Notes: a model not told the origin generated them from the letters alone. A DNA stretch of 64,000 bases from JANJUB01 sp964586225 (GCA_964586225.1 CAZPHD010000001.1:124001-188000), one strand, 5' to 3'; counted from the stretch's first letter, positions 7,574-15,880 are shown. A program made the numbers and translations.

Positions 7574-9727
7574 GTGCGAGCCCTCTTCACCGTAGCGATC
7601 TTCGTCGGGTCGTTCCTGCTCTTCCTCATCCAGCCGATGGCGGCCAAAATGGTGCTGCCCACCTTCGGTGGGGCGCCCGCCGTTTGGGGCGTGTCGCTGG
7701 TCTTCTTCCAACTCCTGTTACTCCTGGGCTACGCCTACGCGAACTACCTGCCGCGATGGATCGGCGGCCGAGCGATGGTGGCCGTCCATGCGGTTCTGCT
7801 GGTCGCGGCAGCGGGGGTGGCTTGGGGTTGGGATGTCACCCGTTTCCGCCCCGAACTCGGCGCCAGCGGTCCCCCCGCGCTCGGTGTTCTCACCATTCTC
7901 GCCACCACCGTCGGACTCCCTTATCTTCTCGTCTCCACCGGTGCCCCGCTGATCCAAAGGTGGTTCTCGTTCACCAACGACCCTCACGCCCGCGACCCGT
8001 TCTTCCTCTATGCCGCCAGCAACGCGGGCAGCCTCGCCGGTTTGCTCGCCTATCCGTTTCTCATTGAGCGCCAACTCGCGCTGGCCGGCCAACTGCGTCT
8101 TTGGGCAATCGTGTTTGTCGGGCTGCTTGGACTGGTGCTCGCCTGCGCACGTATTGAGCGAACACTCGGACCGGCGACTCACGAGGCCGACACCACGCCG
8201 ACTTGGTCCGAGCGTCTTCGCTGGATCGCCCTCGCCGCCGTACCGTCGAGCCTGCTCCTCGGCGTCTCCAGTTTCCTGACCACGAATCTAGCGGCGATTC
8301 CTCTGCTGTGGGTGATCCCGCTCGGATTGTATTTGCTCACCTTCGTGGCCGCGTTCCGACGAGGGGCTCCGCTCCCTTACGAGAAGCTGTACCGCTTTGG
8401 GGCGCTGCTCCTGGTGCCTCTGGCCCTGGTGCTCGCCTTGGAGTCGACCGAGCCGTTCATGCCGCTAGCGCTCATTCACCTCAGCGTCTTCGTGGTTGCC
8501 GGACTTGCGTGCCACGGTGAACTCGCCGCAAAGCGACCCTCCGCCCGACATCTGACCGAGTTCTACTTATTCTTGTCGATCGGCGGCGTGCTGGGCGGTA
8601 GCTTCAACGCTTTGCTCGCGCCGGTTGCGTTCAATGTGGCGTGGGAATATCCGATCGCCCTCGTCGCGTTCCTCCTTCTCAGGCCGGGAGATCGCGACCG
8701 CAAGGATGCCCTGTTGGGCATTGCCGTGAGCGCGGTGACGATTGCCCTCGCCCTTTTCGCTACGCGGAGCGGTTGGGAACCTGGGCCGTTGCGCACCGGG
8801 GTCGTCTACGGCTTGCCGCTGATCCTTGCTTTCCTGCTCATTGAGCGACCTTTGCGCTATGGGCTGGCGTTCGCGGGGTTCTTCGTGGTGATCGGGATGT
8901 TCGGCGTTTCTGCTGGCGGCAAGGTCATCGCCCTGGAGCGGAGTTTCTTCGGTATCCACCGCGTCATCGAATCGCCCGACGGCAAGTTTCGAAGCCTTGT
9001 CCACGGAGTGACCACCCACGGCCGGCAGTCGCTTGCCGACCCCGCCACGCCTCTCACTTACTATCACCCGACCGGCCCGATCGGGCTCGCACTGAACGCC
9101 CGACTCGGCCAGCGCGACCGGCTGAAGGTCGCCCTTGTTGGCCTCGGCGTGGGTTCGCTCGCCGCCTACGGCAGTGCCCAAGACCAATACGACTGCTACG
9201 AGATCGACCCCAGCGTGATCGACATCGCCCGCGATCCGAAGCTGTTCACCTTCCTATCCTCGTCGAAAGCCACTCTCCGATTCATCGAAGGAGATGCTCG
9301 CATCTCGATGCGCTCTGAAGCCGAACTCTACGACCTGATCGTGCTGGATGCATTCTCAAGCGATGCCATCCCGGTTCATCTCCTCACGACCGAAGCCATC
9401 GAGCTCTACCTTGATCGGCTGGCCCCGGGGGGAGTGCTAGCGTTTCACATTTCAAATCGGTATCTGAAGCTCAGCAAGGTCTTGGTAGGAGCCACTCAGG
9501 CGCTCGGGCTAGCGGGACGCTATAGCGATGACAACCCGATCGCGGACGAAGACCGGGAAGCGGGGAAGGAGCCGTCTCAGTGGTTCTTTATGGCGCGCTA
9601 TGAGGAAGACTTACGCTCATCTCTGCCCAAAACGGCGATGTTCGAGCCTCTAAGCACGCTCGATGCCATCCCGGCGTGGACCGATAATCGCTCCAATCTG
9701 CTCGATGTATGGGGTGCCACAGAGTAA
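7574..9727 (+). CDS. Membrane-fused spermidine synthase-like protein
   Basis: A 717-residue fusion. Residues 1 to about 430 are strongly hydrophobic with roughly a dozen membrane helices, beginning with a typical FLLFLIQPMAAKMVLP stretch. Residues about 440-700 form a Rossmann methyltransferase/spermidine synthase fold. They show the SAM-type loop VALVGLGVGSLAAYG (about 520), the acidic strand end YDCYEIDPSVIDIA, and YDLIVLDAFSSDAIPVHLLT, whose LDAFSSD corresponds to the polyamine synthase active-site loop. Fused proteins of this kind occur in many bacteria; their substrate is generally unproven. The GTG start is chosen because it precedes the first helix and has a -10 hexamer 8 bases upstream. 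Confidence 0.85.
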   Translation: MRALFTVAIFVGSFLLFLIQPMAAKMVLPTFGGAPAVWGVSLVFFQLLLLLGYAYANYLPRWIGGRAMVAVHAVLLVAAAGVAWGWDVTRFRPELGASGPPALGVLTILATTVGLPYLLVSTGAPLIQRWFSFTNDPHARDPFFLYAASNAGSLAGLLAYPFLIERQLALAGQLRLWAIVFVGLLGLVLACARIERTLGPATHEADTTPTWSERLRWIALAAVPSSLLLGVSSFLTTNLAAIPLLWVIPLGLYLLTFVAAFRRGAPLPYEKLYRFGALLLVPLALVLALESTEPFMPLALIHLSVFVVAGLACHGELAAKRPSARHLTEFYLFLSIGGVLGGSFNALLAPVAFNVAWEYPIALVAFLLLRPGDRDRKDALLGIAVSAVTIALALFATRSGWEPGPLRTGVVYGLPLILAFLLIERPLRYGLAFAGFFVVIGMFGVSAGGKVIALERSFFGIHRVIESPDGKFRSLVHGVTTHGRQSLADPATPLTYYHPTGPIGLALNARLGQRDRLKVALVGLGVGSLAAYGSAQDQYDCYEIDPSVIDIARDPKLFTFLSSSKATLRFIEGDARISMRSEAELYDLIVLDAFSSDAIPVHLLTTEAIELYLDRLAPGGVLAFHISNRYLKLSKVLVGATQALGLAGRYSDDNPIADEDREAGKEPSQWFFMARYEEDLRSSLPKTAMFEPLSTLDAIPAWTDNRSNLLDVWGATE

Positions 9728-9729
9728 GG

Positions 9730-9735
9730 TAGCCT
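9730..9735 (+). promoter_or_regulatory. -10 hexamer of nadB, leaderless type
   Basis: TAGCCT ends 7 bases before the GTG start of nadB, directly after the upstream gene's stop, so nadB has its own candidate promoter. Confidence 0.45.
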
Positions 9736-9742
9736 TCCCGTC

Positions 9743-11233
9743 GTGGACGCCCCCTTCATCGCGATTGGCAGTGGTCTCGCGGGGTTGTCGTTTGCGCTTC
9801 GAATGGCTGAACTTGGGCACCAAGTTCAGGTCATCACCAAGGCCGAAGTTGCCGAAGCCAACACAAGCTATGCCCAGGGCGGCATCGCGGCCGCGGTGGG
9901 CGAAGCCGATTCGTGGGAGCTGCATGAGCAAGACACCCTGACCGCGGGAGCGGGGCTCTGCGATCCCGCCGCCGTCCGGTTTCTCGTTCAAGAAGCGCCC
10001 CAAGCCATCGAGTGGCTGGCCTCGGTCGGCACGCGATTCGACACCGGCCAGGACGGCGACTTTGCCCTGGGCCGCGAGGGTGGCCACTCCCGCAGCCGCA
10101 TCTTGCACTACGCCGACCGGACCGGGTGGGAGATCGAACGGGCCGTGGTGGCGGCCGTGCGTCGCCATCCGCAAATCGAAGTCATTGAGCACGCGTTTGC
10201 GACGCGGTTGTTGGTCAAGGAGGGGTCGTGCATGGGGGTTCAGGCCGTCGTCAACGGCCTCGGCGAACGCGTGTTTCCCGCGAAGGGGGTGCTGCTCGCG
10301 ACCGGCGGCGCAGGCATGCTCTACCAGCACACGACGAACCCGCGGGTTGCCACCGCCGACGGGATCGGGCTTGCTCACGATGCCGTGGCGCAGGTCGCCG
10401 ATATGGAGTTCATGCAGTTCCATCCGACGACGCTCTACCATCCCCAACTCCGCAGCTTTCTCATTACCGAGGCCGTCCGTGGCGCGGGCGGAACGCTCCG
10501 GAATCACGAAGGTCGTCGGTTCATGTACGACTACGATGAGCGGCTCGAGCTTGCGCCAAGGGACATCGTGGCGCGCGCGATGGAAGCCGAGATGCAGCGT
10601 CTCGGAACGTGGTGTCTGTACCTCGATATGACGCACCTCGATCCGAAGCTGATCGAACATGAGTTTCCGACCATCTTTACGCGATTGTTGGAAATCGGAT
10701 TGGATATCCGAAAGGAGTGGATCCCGGTCGTTCCGGCGCAACACTATTCGTGTGGTGGGGTGGTCACGGATCTGAATGGGGCCACCAATATTCGCGGATT
10801 GTTTGCCGCGGGTGAGGTCGCCAGGACGGGTGTTCACGGTGCCAACCGCTTGGCCAGCAACAGCCTTTTGGAAGCGGTGGTCTTCTCACAATCCGCCGCT
10901 CGGGCTGCCGACGCTGATCCGGTCGAGGGCCGTGCGGAACTCCAACCGCCCGTTCACTGCGTGTTGGAATCCGAGGCGGTACGCCTTCGTCACGCGCTTC
11001 AGAGCACGATGACTCAGCGCGTCGCCGTGGTCCGAACGAACGATGGCTTGCGGCTCGCTGATGAAGCGGTTGATAGTTTGATGGGCAACTACAACGCGGC
11101 GGCCTCCGCTCCGTTTAGTCGCTACGCACTCGAGACAAGAAATCTGCTCCTCGCTGCTCAATACGTAGTGAAAGCCGCGCGGGCGAGAACGCGAAATGTG
11201 GGCTTACACTACAACGCGGATATTTCAGACTGA
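9743..11233 (+). CDS. nadB: L-aspartate oxidase
   Basis: NadB oxidises L-aspartate to iminoaspartate with FAD, the first step of de novo NAD synthesis; NadA would consume the product. The 496-residue protein has the N-terminal dinucleotide fold AIGSGLAGLSFALR, the NTSYAQGGIAAAVG segment, and the active-site region RRFMYDYDERLELAPRDIVA. It also has the late FAD-binding stretch HYSCGGVVTDLNGATNIRG followed by LFAAGEVARTGVHGANRLAS, all typical of the family rather than of succinate dehydrogenase. Length is slightly below the usual 510-540. nadA and nadC are not in the window. The GTG start sits 15 bases after the previous stop. Confidence 0.93.
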   Translation: MDAPFIAIGSGLAGLSFALRMAELGHQVQVITKAEVAEANTSYAQGGIAAAVGEADSWELHEQDTLTAGAGLCDPAAVRFLVQEAPQAIEWLASVGTRFDTGQDGDFALGREGGHSRSRILHYADRTGWEIERAVVAAVRRHPQIEVIEHAFATRLLVKEGSCMGVQAVVNGLGERVFPAKGVLLATGGAGMLYQHTTNPRVATADGIGLAHDAVAQVADMEFMQFHPTTLYHPQLRSFLITEAVRGAGGTLRNHEGRRFMYDYDERLELAPRDIVARAMEAEMQRLGTWCLYLDMTHLDPKLIEHEFPTIFTRLLEIGLDIRKEWIPVVPAQHYSCGGVVTDLNGATNIRGLFAAGEVARTGVHGANRLASNSLLEAVVFSQSAARAADADPVEGRAELQPPVHCVLESEAVRLRHALQSTMTQRVAVVRTNDGLRLADEAVDSLMGNYNAAASAPFSRYALETRNLLLAAQYVVKAARARTRNVGLHYNADISD

Positions 11234-11300
11234 TGATTTAATGTTTAAGACTTAAGAGTCTAACACAGCGATCCTCAATAGTAAATCATAAATCTGAAAT
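11222..11300. terminator. Imperfect inverted repeat after nadB
   Basis: Positions 11222-11240 and 11282-11300 are inverted copies matching at 17 of 19 positions. The left arm contains the nadB stop codon. Between them AGACT-TAAG-AGTCT (about 11247-11260) forms a second small hairpin. The gap is A+T rich and lies between convergent genes, so a bidirectional terminator is the simplest reading. Confidence 0.45.
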
Positions 11301-11352
11301 CATCTCCCGTCCCACACTCGATAAGCCAGCAGACAAGGCGTCGCTTGATCAC
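11301..11352 (-). repeat. Degenerate copy of the 3' end of the M48 protease gene
   Basis: This stretch aligns to 14681-14731, the last codons and stop of the M48 protease gene, with about 42 of 51 positions identical and one 1-base gap. The gap destroys the reading frame. Upstream, the alternative reading QAPSAVIKRRL still resembles QASAAIKRSL of the protease. It therefore looks like the remnant of a second M48 3' end, and with the intact copy it brackets the VKOR/peptide cassette. Confidence 0.6.
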
Positions 11353-13139
11353 CGCTGAAGGCGCTTGTCGGCACCTTGATCGTGCGCTAACACGGGCATG
11401 GCTTGCTCGAACTCCCATCGCATGCGTTTGATCACGCCGGTGCCGACCCCGAGGTCGTGCACCGAAGCTCCGAAGATCATGTTGGGGATCGCTTGCACTC
11501 GGTACCGCGCCTCGTGCGTCTCGATGGTGCCGACTTCGAAGTCGGATTCGATGGGGCTTTGACGGGCTCGCGATTTCCAATCTTGAGCCGTCCAAAAGCT
11601 GGAGATGCGGACAGGAAACTTGGTGTCCTTATAGGCTTCGACCTTGCCCACGTCCCCGGCGTACGCAAGCGGTGTTCGGACATCTTCGGTTGCGATGTAC
11701 CATATGCTCTGCCGCGTGGCAGGGATTCGGTAGTCATAAGGGAATGGGTGCGTCCAAGCAAACACCCTCAGCCATGGTTCCGACTTGGCGGCAGCAAAGG
11801 TGAGGGCCGTCCACGTCGGGACCCGATCGTCCATGGCCTGGAGCGTTCTCTGAACCGTTTGGGTGATTGCATTCCATTCAATACCGACTGGCGACGAGGC
11901 GAGGGCAGCTCCCCACCGCGCAAAAGTGAACTTCCCTACGGCGAACGTCGACCAAACCGTTGGCTCGATTCGTTCTCGCTCGGCGGCGAGCAAGTTACGT
12001 GGACGCATGAGGACGAGCTTTCGCTCCTTGTCGTGGGTGATCACTAGGATTTTCTTAAGGTCATTCCAAACTGCCGACGAGATCGTGTCTGCCTGTTGTC
12101 GGTCCTTGAGGAGCGTGGTCAGCGTTGAAGTCGGCACCCAGCCCGCGACGGTCTGAACGCCATTTTTCGCCCAATGGGCCAGGAGCATCTCGGCGACTGC
12201 CTGATCGAGTGAGCTTCGCGGAGCGGTCATGCCATCGTGATACCAATGCGAGGGGCGGATTGTCGCGAAGTCCAGCCACTCTCGAATGTTGGGCGTCATC
12301 GTGAGGGCACCCGACTGCATGTCGGGCCACTCTACCGTGTCATGCTTTGGTGCGGCTACTACCGTGTGCCGAGCATAGATCACCATCTTTCCTTCGGCGT
12401 CGAAGCCATGCGTGGCGAGGTGGAGTAACGCGCCTGATCGGCGACCGAAAACGGTTAGTGTGGTACAACTGGCCCACTTCTTTACATCCAGAGTTGTAAC
12501 CATATGCGCCGAGAAGCTCTTGTCTGTCCGCGTGTTACCCGGTGGGATCACTGGGTAACGCCGTTCCAACTCCTCCGCCACGGCCCTTAGGTTGTCCATT
12601 TCCTTTAGCTGGTGCACTTCGACCGTCCATAGCCGTGCCTCGCCATCGCGCAACCTAAGGGTGCCGACACCGAGGCTCTGCACGACGAGCGCTGAGATTG
12701 AGTTCCCTATTCCGCTAGTCGCCATTTGTCCCGGCACGACCTGTCCCTGCTCAAGATCTCGGCGGAGCTTCTCGAATCGCTGACTCACTTGATCAGCGGT
12801 TAACTCACCCAGCGGATCGGCCCTGAGGGATTCTCCCCAACTCGCGACGTACTGCTCGGTGAGCTCGCGATCTTCGTCCTCTAAGCGATTCCGCACCGCT
12901 TCGGTTCGGACAAAGTGCCGCTTCCCATCCCGGAGGACGGGCTTGAGTTCAGCAAGCGCTTCAAGATCCGAGGCACGCCACGCGGGCATAGCCCCGGCTA
13001 CGAGGACTTGCTTCAACTTCGTATCGTTGATCGTACTGTCCGGAGCAAGGTCAAGCAACGACACCCATGGTAAGAGGAAAAGAAAAGCTACAACCATTAG
13101 GGGAACCTGGCCCGGTTCCCCGGGCCCACTTTGTGTCAC
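11349..13139 (-). CDS. Unrecognised 596-residue exported or membrane-anchored protein
   Basis: I do not recognise this family. The N-terminus has one hydrophobic segment (MVVAFLFLLPWVSLLDLAP, residues 15-33) but no positive charges before it, so signal peptide versus anchor is unclear. The rest is soluble, mixed alpha/beta, with a single Cys (KKWASCTTL) and no HExxH, GxSxG or kinase motif that I can see. The start is uncertain: a GTG at 13139, 23 bases after the cysteine-rich peptide gene, or an ATG at 13097 just behind a hairpin. Neither has a clear Shine-Dalgarno sequence. Its 3' end runs into a degenerate M48 gene remnant, so the C-terminus may have been altered. Position after the VKOR and peptide genes suggests a shared role. 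Confidence 0.65.
   Translation of the reverse strand: MTQSGPGEPGQVPLMVVAFLFLLPWVSLLDLAPDSTINDTKLKQVLVAGAMPAWRASDLEALAELKPVLRDGKRHFVRTEAVRNRLEDEDRELTEQYVASWGESLRADPLGELTADQVSQRFEKLRRDLEQGQVVPGQMATSGIGNSISALVVQSLGVGTLRLRDGEARLWTVEVHQLKEMDNLRAVAEELERRYPVIPPGNTRTDKSFSAHMVTTLDVKKWASCTTLTVFGRRSGALLHLATHGFDAEGKMVIYARHTVVAAPKHDTVEWPDMQSGALTMTPNIREWLDFATIRPSHWYHDGMTAPRSSLDQAVAEMLLAHWAKNGVQTVAGWVPTSTLTTLLKDRQQADTISSAVWNDLKKILVITHDKERKLVLMRPRNLLAAERERIEPTVWSTFAVGKFTFARWGAALASSPVGIEWNAITQTVQRTLQAMDDRVPTWTALTFAAAKSEPWLRVFAWTHPFPYDYRIPATRQSIWYIATEDVRTPLAYAGDVGKVEAYKDTKFPVRISSFWTAQDWKSRARQSPIESDFEVGTIETHEARYRVQAIPNMIFGASVHDLGVGTGVIKRMRWEFEQAMPVLAHDQGADKRLQR
13100..13121. repeat. Hairpin at the start of the 596-residue protein gene
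   Basis: GGGGAACC and GGTTCCCC form a perfect 8-base stem with a 6-base loop, ending 3 bases from the internal ATG at 13097 (minus strand). It could mask initiation at that ATG. Confidence 0.45.
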
Positions 13140-13157
13140 GTTATCTCAGGCAAGCTT

Positions 13158-13173
13158 GTGTGCTACTGCACAC
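13158..13173. repeat. Hairpin at the end of the cysteine-rich peptide gene
   Basis: GTGTGC-TACT-GCACAC is a perfect 6-base stem whose loop contains the peptide's TAG stop (minus strand). It may partly terminate or stabilise the transcript between the peptide gene and the downstream 596-residue protein gene. Confidence 0.4.
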
Positions 13174-13393
13174 ATCTGCATACCCCGAATTGCGTGTCAT
13201 CGCACCTTCTATTTGGGAAGTTTGTGTTCACGCAACTCCCCGTATACTGCTCGACGCAAAGCCCTGAGCTGTTCTCGTAGCAGCCGTTGTAGGGATTCGC
13301 GGGATCTCCGTCTGCATGGGACGCAACCGGCAAGGCCACCACAAGGGCTAGGCCGCACATCAGAGTCAGGGCGAACTTCTTCGCGTTGTTCAT
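13163..13393 (-). CDS. Small secreted protein with six conserved-looking cysteines
   Basis: A 76-residue precursor with a clear Sec signal peptide (basic MNNAKKF, hydrophobic core, cleavage expected after ASHA near residue 27). The mature part of about 49 residues is polar and Asn/Gly rich. It has six Cys (38, 46, 54, 64, 72, 74) spaced C-x7-C-x7-C-x9-C-x7-C-x-C, enough for three disulfides. Its ATG follows the VKOR gene's TAG stop with no gap (TAGATG). AAGGAGG lies 8 bases upstream, one of the strongest ribosome-binding sites in the window. G+C over 13141-13260, mainly the mature region, is about 49% (59 of 120 by hand count), below its surroundings. Likely a disulfide-stabilised secreted peptide oxidised by the upstream enzyme; its function is unknown. 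Confidence 0.75.
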   Translation of the reverse strand: MNNAKKFALTLMCGLALVVALPVASHADGDPANPYNGCYENSSGLCVEQYTGSCVNTNFPNRRCDDTQFGVCRCVQ

Positions 13394-14506
13394 CTATTGA
13401 TCCTCCTTCGGATGGGTTTCTTGAAGATTCGACGGAGTTACTCCCTTGAATCTCGCAAGTCGGCGCTGATAGTCATCCTCAGACATCTCTACATACTTGG
13501 ACCCTGACCGAACCAGAATCGCTGGAGTCGCAAGGATGTCAAGGCGATATGACAGTGCTTGGGTACGTTCAAACTGAGCTTGGGCCGCGCTTGTGATGCC
13601 GGACGGAGCAAGGACTTTTCTAGCCCAATCGTGGTCAACCGTGCCCACTTCGTTGAGCACCTTCCGGACTTGGAGATACCTCGTCATGAAGGCTCGATCC
13701 ATACCGGCCTGGATCATGGCGGCACCGAGGTCAGCTTGGGCGTCTGGCAGTATGAGGTGAACGCCAATGATCACCCCGCCGATGTCGCCCCGTTCCAACC
13801 TAACGAGGCGTTGCTCGCATCCCGCACAACCAAGCGAAATGAAGGCGGCGAGCTGAACCGGGTCGGGACCTGGACTTGACACGACGATAGGACTTGATTG
13901 CAGTTCGCGTGTCACCTCTGGCAAGTCCAGCAGGGAGGGAACGCCGATAGCCGACACGTTCCGCGTCAGTTGGCCAACGATGAGGGCGGCGAGGACCGAA
14001 AAAGCCGCCGTCGCCACCAAGGATGGGCGAGCCGTTCTCATCGTCGCCATGACAAACAGCAGCACGAAACCGCCCGCAATTGTCAAGCAGTAAACGCACT
14101 TGTGCTTCAGGATAAACAGAGCGTACGCCTGAAGCAACACCGCGGAACTCGCCAACAGCCCCAACCAGGCCGTCGCCAACTTCGCACGAGCCATGGTCAG
14201 CGTGAGGGAGGTCAGAACGGCGAGAATGCCCAAGACACTGAAGGAGATCCCGGGAAGGTGTGGACTGAACACCTTGAGCGTCGCGTTTGGACCCATTAGC
14301 AACGCTGAACACTTGCTCACCTGGTTAGCTCCAGAAGGGCACGTGACGAACAACCCCTCAGCGTGGTTGCGGGCGAGGATCAGTAGGATTCCAAGAAGCG
14401 TCCCGTAGAGCACCGCGAGGATTAGCGCATCAAAGCGCTGAGTTCTGGCTCCCCAGTTTGCATTGCCGGGGGGGGGGGGGGATATGGTTCCGCTACCGCC
14501 GTTCAT
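13394..14506 (-). CDS. VKOR-thioredoxin fusion, disulfide-forming membrane enzyme
   Basis: A 370-residue vitamin K epoxide reductase homologue fused to a DsbA/thioredoxin-like domain, as found in bacteria that use VKOR instead of DsbB. It catalyses disulfide formation in exported proteins using quinone. Residues from the ATG at 14506: several membrane helices; loop cysteines C56 and C66; active-site CVYC (C137, C140); then a periplasmic thioredoxin-like domain with CAGC (C227, C230) and a TPAILV cis-Pro loop. The next gene is a six-Cys secreted peptide, a plausible substrate. Codons 9-13 lie in a run of 14 C residues, so the frame could switch by slippage. Upstream in-frame TTG codons exist, but the ATG with TATCCTATACA just before it is preferred. 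Confidence 0.85.
   Translation of the reverse strand: MNGGSGTISPPPPGNANWGARTQRFDALILAVLYGTLLGILLILARNHAEGLFVTCPSGANQVSKCSALLMGPNATLKVFSPHLPGISFSVLGILAVLTSLTLTMARAKLATAWLGLLASSAVLLQAYALFILKHKCVYCLTIAGGFVLLFVMATMRTARPSLVATAAFSVLAALIVGQLTRNVSAIGVPSLLDLPEVTRELQSSPIVVSSPGPDPVQLAAFISLGCAGCEQRLVRLERGDIGGVIIGVHLILPDAQADLGAAMIQAGMDRAFMTRYLQVRKVLNEVGTVDHDWARKVLAPSGITSAAQAQFERTQALSYRLDILATPAILVRSGSKYVEMSEDDYQRRLARFKGVTPSNLQETHPKEDQ
14468..14481. repeat. 14-base homopolymer (C on the coding strand) inside the VKOR gene
   Basis: An uninterrupted run of 14 G on the plus strand encodes part of Ser-Pro-Pro-Pro-Pro near the N-terminus of the VKOR fusion. A length change not divisible by three would shift the frame and stop translation early. 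This is typical of a contingency (phase-variable) locus, but such runs are also prone to sequencing error. Confidence 0.85.
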
Positions 14507-14679
14507 CTCGCTGTGTATAGGATACAACAAGAATTCAGAAATGCCAGTGACTTTTTGAAATAAGTTCTACTTTGAAGCTGAAATGCCGCAACATCAACGT
14601 AGACGGCCTGATGTACCAGTGCCTCGTCCTCTATGTGCAACGCAGATGGTCCCTGCGGCACGATCCCAACTTCACAGTG

Positions 14680-15867
14680 TCATCGCCCGTCCCAAACCCG
14701 ATAAGCAAGCAGATAGAGTGATCGCTTGATCGCGGCCGATGCCTGTTGCGCGACTTCTTGCGGGGTTTGCTTCGCCAATGCCGCATCCTCGGGGTGCACG
14801 TGGAACAGTTCTTGCCGACGCCCCACCAGCACGGAGCCTGACCGAACACTCACGTCAAACAGATCCGGCACCCCGTCAAAAAACTCATTCAGCTTGAGTG
14901 CCGCTTCCTCGGCTCTACGCCGGGCGTCGGGGCCGGCAAACGTCATCAAGCGTCGCTGGTCGAAATGGGCCTCGACGGCGCCACTCTCCGTGTCCTTAAG
15001 CCGCACCCGATAAGCCAGCGACGCTTGCGAGCGCCGAATCGGCACATTCTTCGCCGTGAGATGGCGCATCAGCCGCTCGGCTCGCTCTTGTGAAGGTGGG
15101 TGCGTGCGAAAAATGCCCATGTCGATGCGGTCGATGAATCGCTGCTGCTTGGCGAGCCGCTCGATGAAGGTAAGGATGCCGACGGGTTGATAATCACTCA
15201 GCAACATGTATTGCATGCCACCGTAGTCTGCGGCTTCTTCTGCCGCCACGCTCCAACCGCTGCCCTTTGCCGTGCCCATGAGCTGGGCGAGCGGGCCCAG
15301 ACCCGCCAATGCGGTGCCTCCGGAGAAGATCGAAATCAGAATCAGCGGGAGCGTCAGTGATTGAAACTTGTTCGCCTCGCGTTGTAGCGTCGCCACGTGA
15401 CGGAAGGATGCGTGCGCAACCTCATGGGCAAGAACCCCGGCAAGCTCGTCATCAGTCTCGGCAAACTCGACCAGCCCCTCGTAAACATAGATGAACCCGC
15501 CCGGCAGTGAAAAGGCGTTGATGTCCTTGTCTTCCACCACCTTGAACGTGTAATCGAACGGGTTGAGCCGCTTATCGCCCCACGTGACCGCCACCTGGTG
15601 TTCTCGCGCGATCTTGCCGATCTCCGCGCCGATGCGTTGAACGCGGTCCACATAAGCTTCATTCTTCGAGAGCTTGTATTCCTTCTCAACCTCTTCGGTG
15701 TACTTCTTGCCGACCTTGGTGTCGCTGTCCAAGTCGGCTTGGTGTTTGGGGTCGCGCTTCACGTCCTGGGCTTCTTGCCAGGCACGGGCGACCAGATCGG
15801 GCACCATCTCGTGGGTACAGGAAGGCGCACCCAAAAGGGTCAGTCCGGCGGCAAGTGAGGTGAGCAT
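14680..15867 (-). CDS. M48-family zinc metalloprotease
   Basis: A 395-residue exported peptidase of the M48/BepA-LoiP type, usually acting in the periplasm on outer-membrane proteins. The zinc site is HEVAH (H148, E149, H152), with the third ligand in AAEEAADYGG (about E210/E211). Two hydrophobic segments flank the site. The N-terminus is a signal peptide; a Cys at 17 (LGAPSC) could be lipidated, although the lipobox is imperfect. A C-terminal domain of about 130 residues follows and ends YLLAYRVWDGR. The final codons recur in degenerate form at 11301-11352. TATAGT lies 7 bases before the ATG. Confidence 0.9.
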   Translation of the reverse strand: MLTSLAAGLTLLGAPSCTHEMVPDLVARAWQEAQDVKRDPKHQADLDSDTKVGKKYTEEVEKEYKLSKNEAYVDRVQRIGAEIGKIAREHQVAVTWGDKRLNPFDYTFKVVEDKDINAFSLPGGFIYVYEGLVEFAETDDELAGVLAHEVAHASFRHVATLQREANKFQSLTLPLILISIFSGGTALAGLGPLAQLMGTAKGSGWSVAAEEAADYGGMQYMLLSDYQPVGILTFIERLAKQQRFIDRIDMGIFRTHPPSQERAERLMRHLTAKNVPIRRSQASLAYRVRLKDTESGAVEAHFDQRRLMTFAGPDARRRAEEAALKLNEFFDGVPDLFDVSVRSGSVLVGRRQELFHVHPEDAALAKQTPQEVAQQASAAIKRSLYLLAYRVWDGR

Positions 15868-15874
15868 GCTTATG

Positions 15875-15880
15875 ACTATA
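15875..15880 (-). promoter_or_regulatory. -10 hexamer of the M48 protease gene, leaderless type
   Basis: TATAGT ends 7 bases before the ATG with no Shine-Dalgarno sequence between. It lies in the short divergent gap shared with the SGNH hydrolase gene. Confidence 0.55.

Noticed and set aside
12859..13449. 196-codon plus-strand frame across the peptide and orphan genes
   Set aside because: Ser/Arg/Cys-rich shadow spanning two genes and an intergenic gap; the minus-strand peptide has a signal sequence and a ribosome-binding site.
11222..14760. Transposon carrying the VKOR cassette
   Set aside because: No transposase, terminal inverted repeats or short target duplication; the flanking repeat derives from the M48 gene itself.
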